The position numbers and the translations under genes were made by a program. Positions 33,517-47,385 of a stretch of 64,000 nt of DNA are shown in pieces. The stretch covers positions 12,022,001 to 12,086,000 of the forward strand of contig NC_091017.1 of NCBI RefSeq assembly GCF_041296385.1. Direction: 5' to 3'. This stretch comes from Aphelocoma coerulescens. Its lineage: Eukaryota; Chordata; Aves; Passeriformes; Corvidae. Numbering within the stretch: position 1 is the stretch's first letter; each line of letters starts with the position of its first letter. Under the pieces are notes generated by a model. That model did no database searches. It was not told the DNA's origin and saw nothing but the letters and a program-made list of their open reading frames with translations.

Positions 33517-34173
33517 TGTTGGAGAGGATGAAAGTTTGGTAAGAAAGTTTCACAGCTATGTAAGCTTGACAGAAAGATCTCTGAATGTAGAAACTTAGCA
33601 TGAGGTAGAAATGGAAACGAGTTTTGATAGAGAGTAAAAGGTGTTTTGCTGAAACACTGATCACTGAATAACTGAGAAGGCAAAGGTTGGAGATTGAGTT
33701 GGAAGGAGATGTTTTTTATTAGGACACCGGTATGTGAGTACAAACAAGCACATGTTTTTCACCAAGTAAATAAGTCTCAAGAAGGCCATAAGGAAATAGA
33801 AAACATGTTTTTACCAAAAAGAGAGCTATCGCAGGCAAACAAGAAATGTCGATGTAGCAAGAAGAAGAGAGGTCTGAGAATTTTCCACTGTAAGCTTAAA
33901 TTGTAACATACTTACTCTTGTGATTGGATAAGAATGACTATAATATGGTAATGGTAGTAGTCATGATAGGCTACAGGCAAATGTAAAGGTATTGTTGTAT
34001 GGTGCTTATTGGTTGCTATGTATTGAGATACTCAGCAAAGAAAAATACATAATGCTTTCTAACTTGAACAGAAAGCGGCTCCAGGTATGCCTACCAGCTG
34101 TAGCTGACAGCTGTAGGGCTGGCTCTGGATACCCACTCCCTGAAATGCTGTAACTTCGCCTATGCAATACACA
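33517..34173. repeat. AT-richer boundary block U3/U4
   Basis: Same layout as 10892-11548. CTATGTAAGC state. Confidence 0.75.
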
Positions 34174-36066
34174 GCTTTCAAGAGAGCCGCCTGAAGTCCA
34201 GACACCCTTCGCGAGCCTTTCTCCTATAGAGCTGTGGAAAGAAATCGTGCACGCTACACCGAGGGTGCGTGCAGCATGCACGAGCAAAAGCGGCAAAGTT
34301 CAGTGCCCTCGCTGGGCTTCCCTTCCGTGCGGATAACGTGAGGCGAAAAATGAAGCCGCAGAGCACCGGGCTTGCAGGTGCAGTGCACCGAGTTGCAGAA
34401 GTCCAGCAGGCTCGTTCACAAGCCAAGCCGGCTGAGGGAGTCCTCGCGTCTCCAAAAGGGAACGCGGAGCCGTAGCACTTCATCCCACAGCGTGGAGATA
34501 GGCACTTTCCTAGTCGTTCAGCCTTGCAGAGTCCCTGCAGCTAGAGCTCACCCAGGAGCAGGCGTCAAAGCAGAAGGCCCTCCTAAAGCACCCTTTCTCC
34601 AAGCAGCCTCCTGAAAGGGCGCATCACAGTGCGGCTCTGCGCCTTTCTTCTAAGACAGACGCCCGCTATACTTTCGTGCTCGCAGCTCCCTTGGCAGCCT
34701 CCAGCAGCTACTCTCCTGGAGAACGGCCGTAGACGTCAAAGCCAGTGCTGGGCTGCACCTCCGCCCTCCCCAGGTAAGCAACAGCGAACTCACCGGTGCA
34801 CTCTGTACTTCCCTCCTCCGCTTGCATCCTACATGCATTCGTGTTCTCCGAAACTCAGAGACTGAAGGGAAGGGCAATTGCTTCCCCAGATAGCTGCAAG
34901 GGCACTAGGCAGCAGCAGCACAAATTTCACATGACCTGATGCACTGTAGAGATATTACCCTGTTACCCCTCCTTTCTCCTCGTCCTCGACCAATTGTGGT
35001 GGGATGTCGAAAGGCTTGGCCAGCGAAAAGCTCATCCAGCAAGGGCGTCTCTCTTGACGCATTTCCCTGACCGAGAGCTACACAGATGGTCTGGACACTG
35101 TAAAACAGCAAGAAAATAATTCTATGTCCAGCTGAGGAAAATCCGTGCACAGAAAAATGTAGATGCCTGCAGTAAACAATCTGAAGAGCGGCAAAGCTCC
35201 AAGCCATCGCTGCGCTTCAGTCCTGTCCGGACCACAGAAGGCGAAGAACGAAGCAGCTGGGCACCGGCTTCATGGACTCAGTGGCGCGACTTGCAAACGT
35301 CCAGCCAAGAGCTGCTTCAACAAGCAGATGCTCTGCCTGCACTTTCCCTCGCAGCGCTAGGCAGCACCACGTTCTGTTTGCGTGGCAGCCTGATTCTTAA
35401 CGGAAAGATTCTCAATGCCTGTGTCTGGCACAGAGAACGGTTTTAGGTCAGCAAGCTCACCCGGCGCTTACCCTCGACGCGTGCAAACCTGTATTTGCAC
35501 CGCATTCCAGTGGCAGCCCTCTTTCCTTTCCAGCCGGCACAGCGCCGTCAGATCGCGGTGCTCTCTGCACCTGCCTTCTCGCTTCCAAGTGCCACCGCGC
35601 ACATTACAGCCTTGCAGGGAGCGAAGAGGCGGAGAGGCGTCTCGCAAAGAAGAACGTGCCGGGACGAAAAGGTGCTCTTTCCTTTCTCCTCCTCCTTTGC
35701 CCGAATGGTGGTGCTGTGTTGAAAGGCTTGGCCAGCGAAAAGCTCATCCAGCAAGTGTTTCTCTCCTGACGCCTTTCGCTGAGCGAGAGAGCTACACGGA
35801 CACTTTCGACTCGGGGAAACAGCAAGAGAATGACTGTACGTCGAGCTGAGGAAAAGCCGTGCACAGCAGCCTGTGGCTGCGTGCAGTGTTCACGCTGAAG
35901 AGCGGCAAAGCTCCAAGCCATCGCTGCGCTTCAGTCCTGTCCGGACCACAGAAGGCGAAGAACGAAGCAGCTGGGCACCGGCTTCATGGGCTCAGTGGAG
36001 CGACTTGCAAATGTCCAGCCAAGAGCTGCTTCAACAAGCAGATTCAGCTGAGAATGCTCTGCCTGC
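34174..36066 (+). repeat. 5' module cluster of U4
   Basis: M1 34174-34927, M2a 34963-35341 (12-bp deletion), M2b 35676-36066. Confidence 0.85.
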
Positions 36067-37891
36067 TTCAACAAAGTAAGGCGCAGCCCTTGCACTGCAG
36101 CACACTGCCTGGCCAGAAACAGGTTCTTACACCTTCAGTGCTGCCGAGCCCACGCAGCTTGAGCACACCCAGAAGGACGCGTCCAGAAAGAAGGCGTTCT
36201 TCGAGTGCCTTGTCCTTCCTTGTTCTGTCTTTCATCTGCACCTGAAACAGTGGGTCTACGTGTTTTCCTTCCCAGGGAAAAGAACTTTCATTCTTGTCCA
36301 GGAGTCTATGGCTAAAATGGTGATTGCATGTCCCATATCCAATACAACCAAGGATTACTCCCGGAGGAAAGCTGCCAGGACAGATGGGTCTTGCTGGCTT
36401 TGACCACCCCTGGGCCACCTCTCATATTCTCCTGAAACAGTGGGGTACATGAAGGCATTGCCATACCTGATCATCCCTTGCCATGCAGAGCCCAGCCTTG
36501 CATTGCCTTACAGACACCTCTGTGTACCTCCCTTGCCCTTCCTATGTCTCCATTGCATGGCCTTGTTCACCAATCTCCCACCTTGACTTTCTTACCCCTT
36601 GTTTCCTGGTCTTGTCTTGCCTGCTTCTCCTATGACTCTCTTGGCCTTGCCTAAGTCTCTCTTGCCTTGCTTTGCAAAGCCAACACTTGCCTTGCCCTGC
36701 TACCCCTCTTTCCCTCGCCTAGTCTACCCACCTTTGACTGGCCTATCCATCCGATCATCACCTTTTCTGCACCACCCCTCCATGCTCTTGTCTTGCCTTG
36801 GCCTGCCTACCCTTCCCTTGCCTTGCACTGCCTTGCATAACCCTTGCCCTTCTTGACATTTGTGCCCCTTTCCAACATGGCCTTGCTTTCCTTTGCCTAC
36901 CCCTCCCAATCCCTGCTTTGCCTACAGATTCCTGGCCTTCTTTTGTCTACCACTCCTTTGCCTTTTGTGGGAACCAACAGCTGGTCTGAAGGCCTCACAG
37001 ACATTTCCGTTGATACAATCATTTTGTACCCGTGAGAATTGCAGAAGCAAGAAGATAAACAACAGAAAGAAGTTGTAACAGCTGCAAAAGGGACGATACT
37101 GGCTGATGTTTAGCAAAGAATGTGTGTACACTATAGACAACCAGTAGTATTGTATTATAGCAAAATAATAGTCCATGCACATGTAGCTAAAAAAGTGCAT
37201 AAGAGAAGATGCATAAATAATACAAGTGGTTTTTTGCCATTGCTCGGGGCAGAGAGTGTATGTGTGTCGTGACCGTCTCAACAGCAACAGCCTTGCACTG
37301 CCTTTCATAACCAGCCCCTGCCTACTGCCTCCTTCCCTGGCCTTCCATGTCTTGTCTTCCTCTCCTTTGATTTAACTTGCTTCTCCTATCTCTCCCTTGC
37401 TTGCCTTACTCCACTGACCTTTCTGTGTTCTTGCCTTGACTTGCCTAGCTGTTCCTTGCTTCACATTGCTTTGTGTAAGCATTCCCTGTTTTTATTTGCC
37501 TACCCCTTTCTTGCCTGGCCTTTCCTTGCCTAGCCTTTCTTGTCTTTGCCTGCCCTCTGCATCACTGGACTTACCTTCCTATGCCCTGCCTTCCCTACAG
37601 CTTCTGGGCCTTCTCTTGCCTCGCACTCATTGGCCCTACTTTGCTGCCTGCTCACTGCTCTTGCTTTGCTTTCCCTAACTTTCCCTTGACTTGACTAGAA
37701 TTGCCTAAACTTGCTTTGACTGCATTGCCTTGCCTGCATGGAAGAAAAGGCAAGGCAGGGCAAAGCAAGGAAATCATAGGCAGGGCAGGGCAAGGGAGAC
37801 ATAGGCAAGAGAGACGTAGCCAAGGAAGGCAAAGCAAGGGTAGGCTAGGAAAAACCAGGCAATGGTACTGAAGGCAACGCAAGGCCAAGTG
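36067..37891. repeat. Inverted arm and CCTTG/CAAGG tract of U4
   Basis: The outer arm is 36067-36471, then the tract. Confidence 0.85.
36966..37289 (+). mobile_element. Solo-LTR-like insertion in U4
   Basis: Orthologous to 3035-3358. Confidence 0.5.
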
Positions 37892-39711
37892 ACTCATAAT
37901 GCCTTTCCTTGGAATGCAAAGGTCTGAAATCCCAGTGTTGGTGGAGCAGATGATAAGGTCCCATGGGGAAGTAAACTCAACTGAGACATTTCTCTCCTGG
38001 CACCTCTTGTGTAGGAGCAATTCTTAGATATATTCAATATTGGCGGTAGCACGCCAGTTCCTCAGAGAGGATGACAATGCTTTTCCATGGGAAGGAAAGC
38101 ACCTAGCCCCAGTGTTTCAGGTGCACATAAGAAGCTGCCTAGTGGAGGTAAAGGGCAGCAGCAACTTTCTGTCCTGGCATATTTGGTGTAGAAGCACTGC
38201 CTTGATTTGTACAAGTATGGAGTTGCTACGCCCTATTTTCAAGGCAGTCTCCTGAAAAAGTCAATTTTGGCATGTCGTTTCCACTTCTGAAAGGTGGTCT
38301 TCTGAACTCTTGGCAGTAAGCCAAGACAAGCAGCTATGCTCATCCTTGGTGTGCAGCTGATTTAGACACCAGGGCAGGTAATGTCCAGTAACAGTGTTCT
38401 GGCACATTGGATGGGAGCAGTTCCTGGATGTTTTCTATTTTGGAGGAGGAGATCCCAGTTCTTCTGAGATGGGCTCATAGTTTCTCTCTTTGGCAAAGAA
38501 AGCAGTTTTGGATCTGCATGTAGGGTGTTCTCAGCGAATTAATGGCTTTTCCTCATGGGCAGTTCTGTGGGCTATAGCTGTTGAACTGTTAGAGAAGGAA
38601 TGAAAAAGCCAAGCTGTTGAACAAATTTGCATCCTGCTGACTTTAGCAGCCCCTGATAAAATTCTGTTTGCATCCTGACTCTGTGAGACTGAAGGATTAT
38701 GATGGTACTTAAAGCTGGGGAGGAAAGTGCACATAGAAGAGCATGTGAATTTAATGGCTCTTCCTAGTAGGCAGTTCTCTGGGCTAGAGCTGTTGAACTG
38801 TTAGAGAGGGAATGCAAGAGCCAAGCTTCTGAGCTCTTTTCCCTGCTACCTTTAAAGTATGAGCATTCCCTGGTGCTCTCCTATTTGGATAATAAGTTAG
38901 AGTGGGTTTCACATTCACTTTGAAGAATAGAAACAGCGCCATGTGAACCTGTGCCATCAGCTTTCCTTTCCAACTAAATGTTCCTACTTGCAATCTTGCA
39001 ATTCTTACTTGCAATCATGCAGAGCACCGTGCTTGAGGCTGGTGCATTGAAGAAAATTAAATTAGGGCTGTATCAGTACAAAGGAGAGATTGCCATTTGC
39101 AAAACCTCGTTTCGCTTAAGTTAGTAATATTGTAAGTGTTAATTGAGTGGTCATTGGTTGCCTATCACCATCCTGATGCACTAATTTCATCAAGTGTAAA
39201 TATTGGTCACAAAAGGTGCCCATTCAGCAACCTGTTGCTGTCTCCACATGGAAGTGTCTTCCGGACGAAATCAAAAGACATTCGAAGAGCCAGGATCCGC
39301 AAAGGAACAAACTATTGCCACATGAATGGTGCTGGGCGCCATGAGGAGCAGTTAACTTTAACCTGCGCGCTGTCAGCACTCAGAAGAACAACCCCAGCAT
39401 GGCAGGGGGGACTTGCAAAAGAAGGAAAGGCCCCTCACCTAGCTATAAACCACCCAAAGTGCAGAGCCAAGTTGAAAACACCACTGCTCTCAAATCAACC
39501 GTGTCAGGACAAAAAGATTTCACTGATCTCCCCCTTCCAGGTACAAACTCTTATTTGCACCACACTCAGAGGGCAATGTGAGCTCCCCAGCGCTGTCTTT
39601 CACTCTCGCAGAGTCCAGATACTAACTTGTGAACATCCTACACAAACATTAGCTCATGAAAGTGCCAGCTTGAGCAAGAACAGCAGACCCTCCCATTGCA
39701 CCCCCTTGTCA
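37892..39711. repeat. Old short-repeat region of U4
   Basis: T at 39555 shared with U3. No gene recognised. Confidence 0.65.
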
Positions 39712-41026
39712 TCCAGAGTGCGGCGGTTTGTTGAAAATCATGGACTCGGAAAGACCAATGCAGCAACTGCTTTTCTCTCTCCTACTGCCTTTCCCTGAGC
39801 GAGAGGTAGATGGATGATGTGGACTTAGTGGAACAGAAAGAGTATGACTGTACTTATAAGGGAGGAAAACCCCCCACAGCATACTGTGCTGTGTGCAGTA
39901 CACGCTCTGAAAAGAGACAAAGCTGAATGCTGCCAGCGGGCTTCGGTTCTCAGACTGCTTGCATGGGCAGAGCTGCGGGCTCTTTTAAGGATGGAAACTG
40001 GCATCTGTGAGTGTAAAGAATGTGACTTTCCACACAGCTTAGAAGAAAGGTGCATAGCCCCAGTGAGAAGTGTGTACGTGAAAGACTGGCAGAAGAAGTC
40101 GCAGTCCAGCAAGGCTGGTATCTTTTTCTTTGTGCCAAATAGGCACCTTGGGAACATGAAAGTACTTGATGGTAGCCAAACTGACAGTGAAGGCACAGAA
40201 CACCGTCGGGTGTGTGCAGTGTACAGACGCAATGTAAAAGCCCTGAGTACCATTTGACTGCAGTCATAGTGCAAGTTTGCAACTGTACCATGCAAGGCCA
40301 GTGAAAGCTTCCTGTGCGGCCACATTTTCGTATTGGAGCTCGCTAGCTGGAAGTGATTCGGTTTGTCTGCAGTATCCGCTCGACTGAATGTGATGTGTCA
40401 CTGGAAAGAAAAGTACAGACCAGCAGTGCGTTTGATATGGTTCAGGGGCTGCAAAGGAAATGTACAGGCCACCTCTGGGATTTTGGTCTTTGTGCATTCC
40501 CATGGCAGCAGTTCCTGGATGTTTTTGTTCTACAGTTTAGGCTCAGTGAGAGAGAAAAAATGCGAGAGCACGCATAGCAGAGCCACAGGGAGAATTGCTG
40601 AGGTATGAGTTGCGTGCTGTTCAGATACTGCCGTACCAAAGGCCTACCTAAACACTGCTGCTGATCTAGCATGTCTTTCTGTAGCAAGACTTGTTGGTAC
40701 TGCAAAACAGAAGATGCGTGAGGTCAAATGAATCTGGACAGAAAATTTCAGACGAGCAGCCTATGAGTGCATGATTGAAACAGTAAATTTAGGTGACAGA
40801 ATAGATCGTGGCATCGATTTGCGTAGTGTTAATATTCTCTGAAGGGAATGCAAAAAGCCAAGATGTGTTTTCCATTCTAGCTGTTCCTGACAAAAACTGA
40901 GGAATAAAACTTTCGTTCTAGATGGAATGTAACATTCAGTTCCCAGGATTTTGCACTCCAAAGTTCAACAAAAGAGTTTCCACAAGAATCTTGAGAAGAA
41001 GCACAATCACTTCCACCTAGAGCTGG
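39712..41026. repeat. Module relic M3 and following old repeats, U4
   Basis: M3 39712-40272. A at 40458 shared with U3. Confidence 0.6.
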
Positions 41027-42142
41027 AAGAGGAAGAGGCAGCGGCACAAGCAAGTGCCCTTGAGCGTCCTCCTTCCGAATGCTAGAACGTCAATTCAGCA
41101 GGCAGGAGTGCAGCAGCCACCCTTCGTCTTGCAAGCCCATACGACGCGCACACCAGCCCGGTGCTCTGCGGCTTCGTCCTTCGCCTTTTCGAGCACGCCG
41201 TACCTTCATTCTCCCGGAGGCGAACAGCGGTCTGCTTCTCGCACGGAACGCTGTGTCGGCAGCCAAGCGCTCCAGTGCACTGCTTCTGCCCAAACACGCC
41301 TGGGCCCTGCACCTCTCCTTCCCAGCGCTACGTAGCAGCACAATCTGTCCCTCTTGCGATCCCAAGCTAAGCGGAAAGCTTCTCGGCTACGTCTCCCGCA
41401 GAGAGCTGTGCCAGGACAATAAGCTTGCAAGCACTTTGCTCCTGACACTAGTGGCAACAGGGATTCGCACCACCTTCCAGGAGCAGTCCTCTTGCCTTTT
41501 ACAAGGTGCAAAAGCGCCCCCTCTGTGGCGGTGCTGTCTGCCCGGTCTTTCTCGGCTCGAAGCACCACGAGGCACACAAGACTCTCTCGCAAGGACCGAA
41601 ATTCCCGATAGGCGTCTCTGCGCTTTCTGCAATGCTGCACGCACAAGCCCGGTGCTCTGAGGCTTCGTTCTTCGCCTTTCGTTGTCTGGGCAGAAGAGAA
41701 GCCGAGCGAGGCCATTGTGCTTTGCCGCTTGTCAGTGTGCTGTGCACGGTTTTTCCGCAGCTCGAGCTAGCGGGAGACCCCTTCGGTTTCGCGGCGTCCA
41801 CACTACCCATGGTAGCTCTCGCTCAGCGAAACTTGAAGGGGAGAAGCACTTGCTGGATGAGTCTTTCAGTGTGCAGGACTTTGAAAACACAGCAGCGCAA
41901 TCGGGGCCACGAGAAGGACCGCTGAGAAGTCGCTCTCGCACAGAGAACCGTGCCAGGATGACGAGCTCGCCCAGCATTTGCCCCTGACACTTGGGGAACT
42001 CGTAGCTGCCAGTGCCTTCCAGGGGCAGTCTGCTTTCTGTCATAACCTGCATAGGGCCCGTCAGATGGTGGTGCTGTCTGCCTTCTCCTTCTCGGCCAGA
42101 GTGTACTCTGGTGCACACTGCAGTCTGGCAAGGAGCAAAGAT
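41027..42142. repeat. Forward and inverted module cluster of U4
   Basis: Forward copies 41027-41611, inverted arm 41612-41922, degraded repeat end 41923-42142. Confidence 0.8.
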
Positions 42143-43374
42143 CTTCGGTAGACATCTCGCACAGGAGAAAGTTGCCAAGAAAGAACCACGTTCTTCATCA
42201 GCCCTCCTCATGTCCCGATTGGGGTGCTGCCTTCAAAGCCTTGCACATTGAAAGACTTCTCCAGCAAGTGCTTCTCCCCTGGCGCACTTCGCTGAGTGAG
42301 AGCTGCATGGGCAGCGTGGACTCAGCGAAACCGAAAGGGTGTCGCTGTAGCTCGAGCTGAGCAAAGAAACCGTGCACGGTGCACCGTTGGTGGGTGCAGC
42401 ATGCACGCGGAAAAGCAGCAAAGTTCACTGCCATCGCTGGCCTTCTCTTCAGTCCAGACCACTTAAGGCAAACAATTTAGCTGCAGAGCACTGGGCTTGC
42501 GTGTGCAGTGCACCAAATTGCCCAAGACCAGCAAGGGCTCGTTCACAAGCAGAGTCGGCTGAGAGCATTCTTGCTTGCTCCAGAAAGGAAGCCGCAGCTA
42601 TAGTGCTTCATCCCACAGCGTGGACATAGGCACTTTCCTAGTTGTTCAGCCTTGCAGAGTCCCTGCAACTAGAGCTCAGCCAGGAGCAGGCGTCAAAGCA
42701 GAAGGCTTTCCTAAAGCACGCCTCTCCAACCAGCCTTCGGAAATCGCAAATGACACTGTGGCTCTGTGCCTTTCTTCTAAGACAGACGCCCACCTTGCTT
42801 TCACTCTCGCAGCTCCCTTGGCAGCCTCCAGCAGCTGCTTTCCTGGAGAACGGCCCGAGAAGTAGAAGCCAGGGCTGGGCTGCACCTTCGCCTTCCGCAC
42901 GTAAGCGGCACCAGACTCACCGGTGCGCTCTGTTCTTCCCTCCTCCGCTGCATGCTACTACCATCGTGTTCTCGGAAAGACGGAGACTGAAGGGAAGCGC
43001 AAATGCTTCCACAGAGAGCTACAAGAGGAATAGGCAGCAGCAGCACAGGTAAGTGCCGTGGAACTTCCTCCTTCCCAAGGCTATAACGTCAATTCAGCAG
43101 GCAGGAGAGTGGCAGCCACGCTCGTCTTGCAGCCCGTACAACGAGCACGCGAGCCCGGCGCTCCGCGGCTTCGTTCTTCGCCTTTTCGAGCACGCCGTAC
43201 CTTCGTTCCCCCGGAGGCGGACGGTCTTCTGCTTCTCGCCCGGAACACTGTGCCCGGCAGTGCAGCGCTTTCTGCGGCAAGCTGCAAAGCGCCCGTCAGA
43301 TGGCGATGCTGTCTGCCCGCTCCTCGGCTCGAGTGTACTCCGGCGCACGCTGCCGTCTCGCAAGGAGCAAAGAG
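42143..43374 (+). repeat. 1,232-bp nested tandem repeat, U4 copy A
   Basis: Matches U3 copy A throughout. Confidence 0.97.
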
Positions 43375-44606
43375 CTTCGGTAGACATCTCGCACAGGAGA
43401 AAGTTGCCAAGAAAGAACCACGTTCTTCATCAGCCCTCCTCATGTCCCGATTGGGGTGCTGCCTTCAAAGCCTTGCACATTGAAAGACTTCTCCAGCAAG
43501 TGCTTCTCCCCTGGCGCACTTCGCTGAGTGAGAGCTGCATGGGCAGCGTGGGCTCAGCGAAACCGAAAGGGTGTCGCTGTAGCTCGAGCTGAGCAAAGAA
43601 ACCGTGCACGGTGCACCGTTGGTGGGTGCAGCATGCACGCGGAAAAGCAGCAAAGTTCACTGCCATCGCTGGCCTTCTCTTCAGTCCAGACCACTTAAGG
43701 CAAACAATTTAGCTGCAGAGCACTGGGCTTGCGTGTGCAGTGCACCAAATTGCCCAAGACCAGCAAGGGCTCGTTCACAAACAGAGTCAGCTGAGAGCAT
43801 TCTTGCTTGCTCCAGAAAGGAAGCCGCAGCTATAGTGCTTCATCCCACAGCGTGGACATAGGCACTTTCCTAGTTGTTCAGCCTTGCAGAGTCCCTGCAA
43901 CTAGAGCTCAGCCAGGAGCAGGCGTCAAAGCAGAAGGCTTTCCTAAAGCACGCCTCTCCAACCAGCCTTCGGAAATCGCAAATGACACTGTGGCTCTGTG
44001 CCTTTCTTCTAAGACAGACGCCCACCTTGCTTTCACTCTCGCAGCTCCCTTGGCAGCCTCCAGCAGCTGCTTTCCTGGAGAACGGCCCGAGAAGTAGAAG
44101 CCAGGGCTGGGCTGCACCTTCGCCTTCCGCACGTAAGCGGCACCAGACTCACCGGTGCGCTCTGTTCTTCCCTCCTCCGCTGCATGCTACTACCATCGTG
44201 TTCTCGGAAAGACGGAGACTGAAGGGAAGCGCAAATGCTTCCACAGAGAGCTACAAGAGGAATAGGCAGCAGCAGCACAGGTAAGTGCCGTGGAACTTCC
44301 TCCTTCCCAAGGCTATAACGTCAATTCAGCAGGCAGGAGAGTGGCAGCCACGCTCGTCTTGCAGCCCGTACAACGAGCACGCGAGCCCGGCGCTCCGCGG
44401 CTTCGTTCTTCGCCTTTTCGAGCACGCCGTACCTTCGTTCCCCCGGAGGCGGACGGTCTTCTGCTTCTCGCCCGGAACACTGTGCCCGGCAGTGCAGCGC
44501 TTTCTGCGGCAAGCTGCAAAGCGCCCGTCAGATGGCGATGCTGTCTGCCCGCTCCTCGGCTCGAGTGTACTCCGGCGCACGCTGCCGTCTCGCAAGGAGC
44601 AAAGAG
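43375..44606 (+). repeat. 1,232-bp nested tandem repeat, U4 copy B
   Basis: Carries the three U3/U4-specific changes at 43552, 43781 and 43789. Confidence 0.97.
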
Positions 44607-44823
44607 CTTCGGTAGACATCTCGCACAGGAGAAAGGTGCCAGGACGACACCACATTCCTCCTCACCCCTTCTCGTGGCCCACATTGTGGTGCTGCCTTCA
44701 AAGCCGTGCGCATTGAAAGACTCTTCCAGCAAGTGCTTCTCCCCTGGCACACTTCGCTCAGCGACAGCTACGTGGGCAGCGTGGACTCAGCGAAACTGAA
44801 AGGGTGTCCTTGTAGCTCGAGCT
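44607..44823 (+). repeat. Truncated diverged third copy, U4
   Basis: CATCTCGCAC state. Confidence 0.9.
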
Positions 44824-45480
44824 TGTTGGAGAGGATGAAAGTTTGGTAAGAAAGTTTCACAGCTATGTAAGCTTGACAGAAAGATCTCTGAATGTAGAAA
44901 CTTAGCATGAGGTAGAAATGGAAACGAGTTTTGATAGAGAGTAAAAGGTGTTTTGCTGAAACACTGATCACTGAATAACTGAGAAGGCAAAGGTTGGAGA
45001 TTGAGTTGGAAGGAGATGTTTTTTATTAGGACACCGGTATGTGAGTACAAACAAGCACATGTTTTTCACCAAGTAAATAAGTCTCAAGAAGGCCATAAGG
45101 AAATAGAAAACATGTTTTTACCAAAAAGAGAGCTATCGCAGGCAAACAAGAAATGTCGATGTAGCAAGAAGAAGAGAGGTCTGAGAATTTTCCACTGTAA
45201 GCTTAAATTGTAACATACTTACTCTTGTGATTGGATAAGAATGACTATAATATGGTAATGGTAGTAGTCATGATAGGCTACAGGCAAATGTAAAGGTATT
45301 GTTGTATGGTGCTTATTGGTTGCTATGTATTGAGATACTCAGCAAAGAAAAATACATAATGCTTTCTAACTTGAACAGAAAGCGGCTCCAGGTATGCCTA
45401 CCAGCTGTAGCTGACAGCTGTAGGGCTGGCTCTGGATACCCACTCCCTGAAATGCTGTAACTTCGCCTATGCAATACACA
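44824..45480. repeat. AT-richer boundary block U4/U5
   Basis: CTATGTAAGC state. Same 657-bp length. Confidence 0.75.
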
Positions 45481-47385
45481 GCTTTCAAGAGAGCCGCCTG
45501 AAGTCCAGACACCCTTCGCGAGCCTTTCTCCTATAGAGCTGTGGAAAGAAATCGTGCACGCTACACCGAGGGTGCGTGCAGCATGCACGAGCAAAAGCGG
45601 CAAAGTTCAGTGCCCTCGCTGGGCTTCCCTTCCGTGCGGATAACGTGAGGCGAAAAATGAAGCCGCAGAGCACCGGGCTTGCAGGTGCAGTGCACCGAGT
45701 TGCAGAAGTCCAGCAGGCTCGTTCACAAGCCAAGCCGGCTGAGGGAGTCCTCGCGTCTCCAAAAGGGAACGCGGAGCCGTAGCACTTCATCCCACAGCGT
45801 GGAGATAGGCACTTTCCTAGTCGTTCAGCCTTGCAGAGTCCCTGCAGCTAGAGCTCACCCAGGAGCAGGCGTCAAAGCAGAAGGCCCTCCTAAAGCACCC
45901 TTTCTCCAAGCAGCCTCCTGAAAGGGCGCATCACAGTGCGGCTCTGCGCCTTTCTTCTAAGACAGACGCCCGCTATACTTTCGTGCTCGCAGCTCCCTTG
46001 GCAGCCTCCAGCAGCTACTCTCCTGGAGAACGGCCGTAGACGTCAAAGCCAGTGCTGGGCTGCACCTCCGCCCTCCCCAGGTAAGCAACAGCGAACTCAC
46101 CGGTGCACTCTGTACTTCCCTCCTCCGCTTGCATCCTACATGCATTCGTGTTCTCCGAAACTCAGAGACTGAAGGGAAGGGCAATTGCTTCCCCAGATAG
46201 CTGCAAGGGCACTAGGCAGCAGCAGCACAAATTTCACATGACCTGATGCACTGTAGAGATATTACCCTGTTACCCCTCCTTTCTCCTCGTCCTCGACCAA
46301 TTGTGGTGGGATGTCGAAAGGCTTGGCCAGCGAAAAGCTCATCCAGCAAGGGCGTCTCTCTTGACGCATTTCCCTGACCGAGAGCTACACAGATGGTCTG
46401 GACACTGTAAAACAGCAAGAAAATAATTCTATGTCCAGCTGAGGAAAATCCGTGCACAGAAAAATGTAGATGCCTGCAGTAAACAATCTGAAGAGCGGCA
46501 AAGCTCCAAGCCATCGCTGCGCTTCAGTCCTGTCCGGACCACAGAAGGCGAAGAACGAAGCAGCTGGGCACTGGCTTCATGGACTCAGTGGCGCGACTTG
46601 CAAACGTCCAGCCAAGAGCTGCTTCAACAAGCAGATTCAGCCGAGAATGCTCTGCCTGCACTTTCCCTCGCAGCGCTAGGCAGCACCACGTTCTGTTTGC
46701 GTGGCAGCCTGATTCTTAACGGAAAGATTCTCAATGCCTGTGTCTGGCACAGAGAACGGTTTTAGGTCAGCAAGCTCACCCGGCGCTTACCCTCGACGCG
46801 TGCAAACCTGTATTTGCACCGCATTCCAGTGGCAGCCCTCTTTCCTTTCCAGCCGGCACAGCGCCGTCAGATCGCGGTGCTCTCTGCACCTGCCTTCTCG
46901 CTTCCAAGTGCCACCGCGCACATTACAGCCTTGCAGGGAGCGAAGAGGCGGAGAGGCGTCTCGCAAAGAAGAACGTGCCGGGACGAAAAGGTGCTCTTTC
47001 CTTTCTCCTCCTCCTTTGCCCGAATGGTGGTGCTGTGTTGAAAGGCTTGGCCAGCGAAAAGCTCATCCAGCAAGTGTTTCTCTCCTGACGCCTTTCGCTG
47101 AGCGAGAGAGCTACACGGACACTTTCGACTCGGGGAAACAGCAAGAGAATGACTGTACGTCGAGCTGAGGAAAAGCCGTGCACAGCAGCCTGTGGCTGCG
47201 TGCAGTGTTCACGCTGAAGAGCGGCAAAGCTCCAAGCCATCGCTGCGCTTCAGTCCTGTCCGGACCACAGAAGGCGAAGAACGAAGCAGCTGGGCACCGG
47301 CTTCATGGGCTCAGTGGAGCGACTTGCAAATGTCCAGCCAAGAGCTGCTTCAACAAGCAGATTCAGCTGAGAATGCTCTGCCTGC
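45481..47385 (+). repeat. 5' module cluster of U5
   Basis: M1 45481-46234, M2a 46270-46660 (private T at 46572), M2b 46995-47385. Confidence 0.85.

Larger units (their letters stand above)
22647..33953. repeat. Macrosatellite unit U3 (11,307 bp)
   Basis: Lacks the 12 bp between 24020 and 24021 and has three A residues at 26620-26622. It carries T at 28248, A at 29151, G at 32245, A at 32474 and A at 32482, all shared only with U4. I found no base at which U3 and U4 differ, and all corresponding translated segments are identical. Confidence 0.97.
33954..45260. repeat. Macrosatellite unit U4 (11,307 bp)
   Basis: Same length as U3 and apparently identical, including the 12-bp deletion (between 35327 and 35328) and the variants at 39555, 40458, 43552, 43781 and 43789. 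It is either the product of a very recent exchange or an assembly duplication. Confidence 0.97.
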
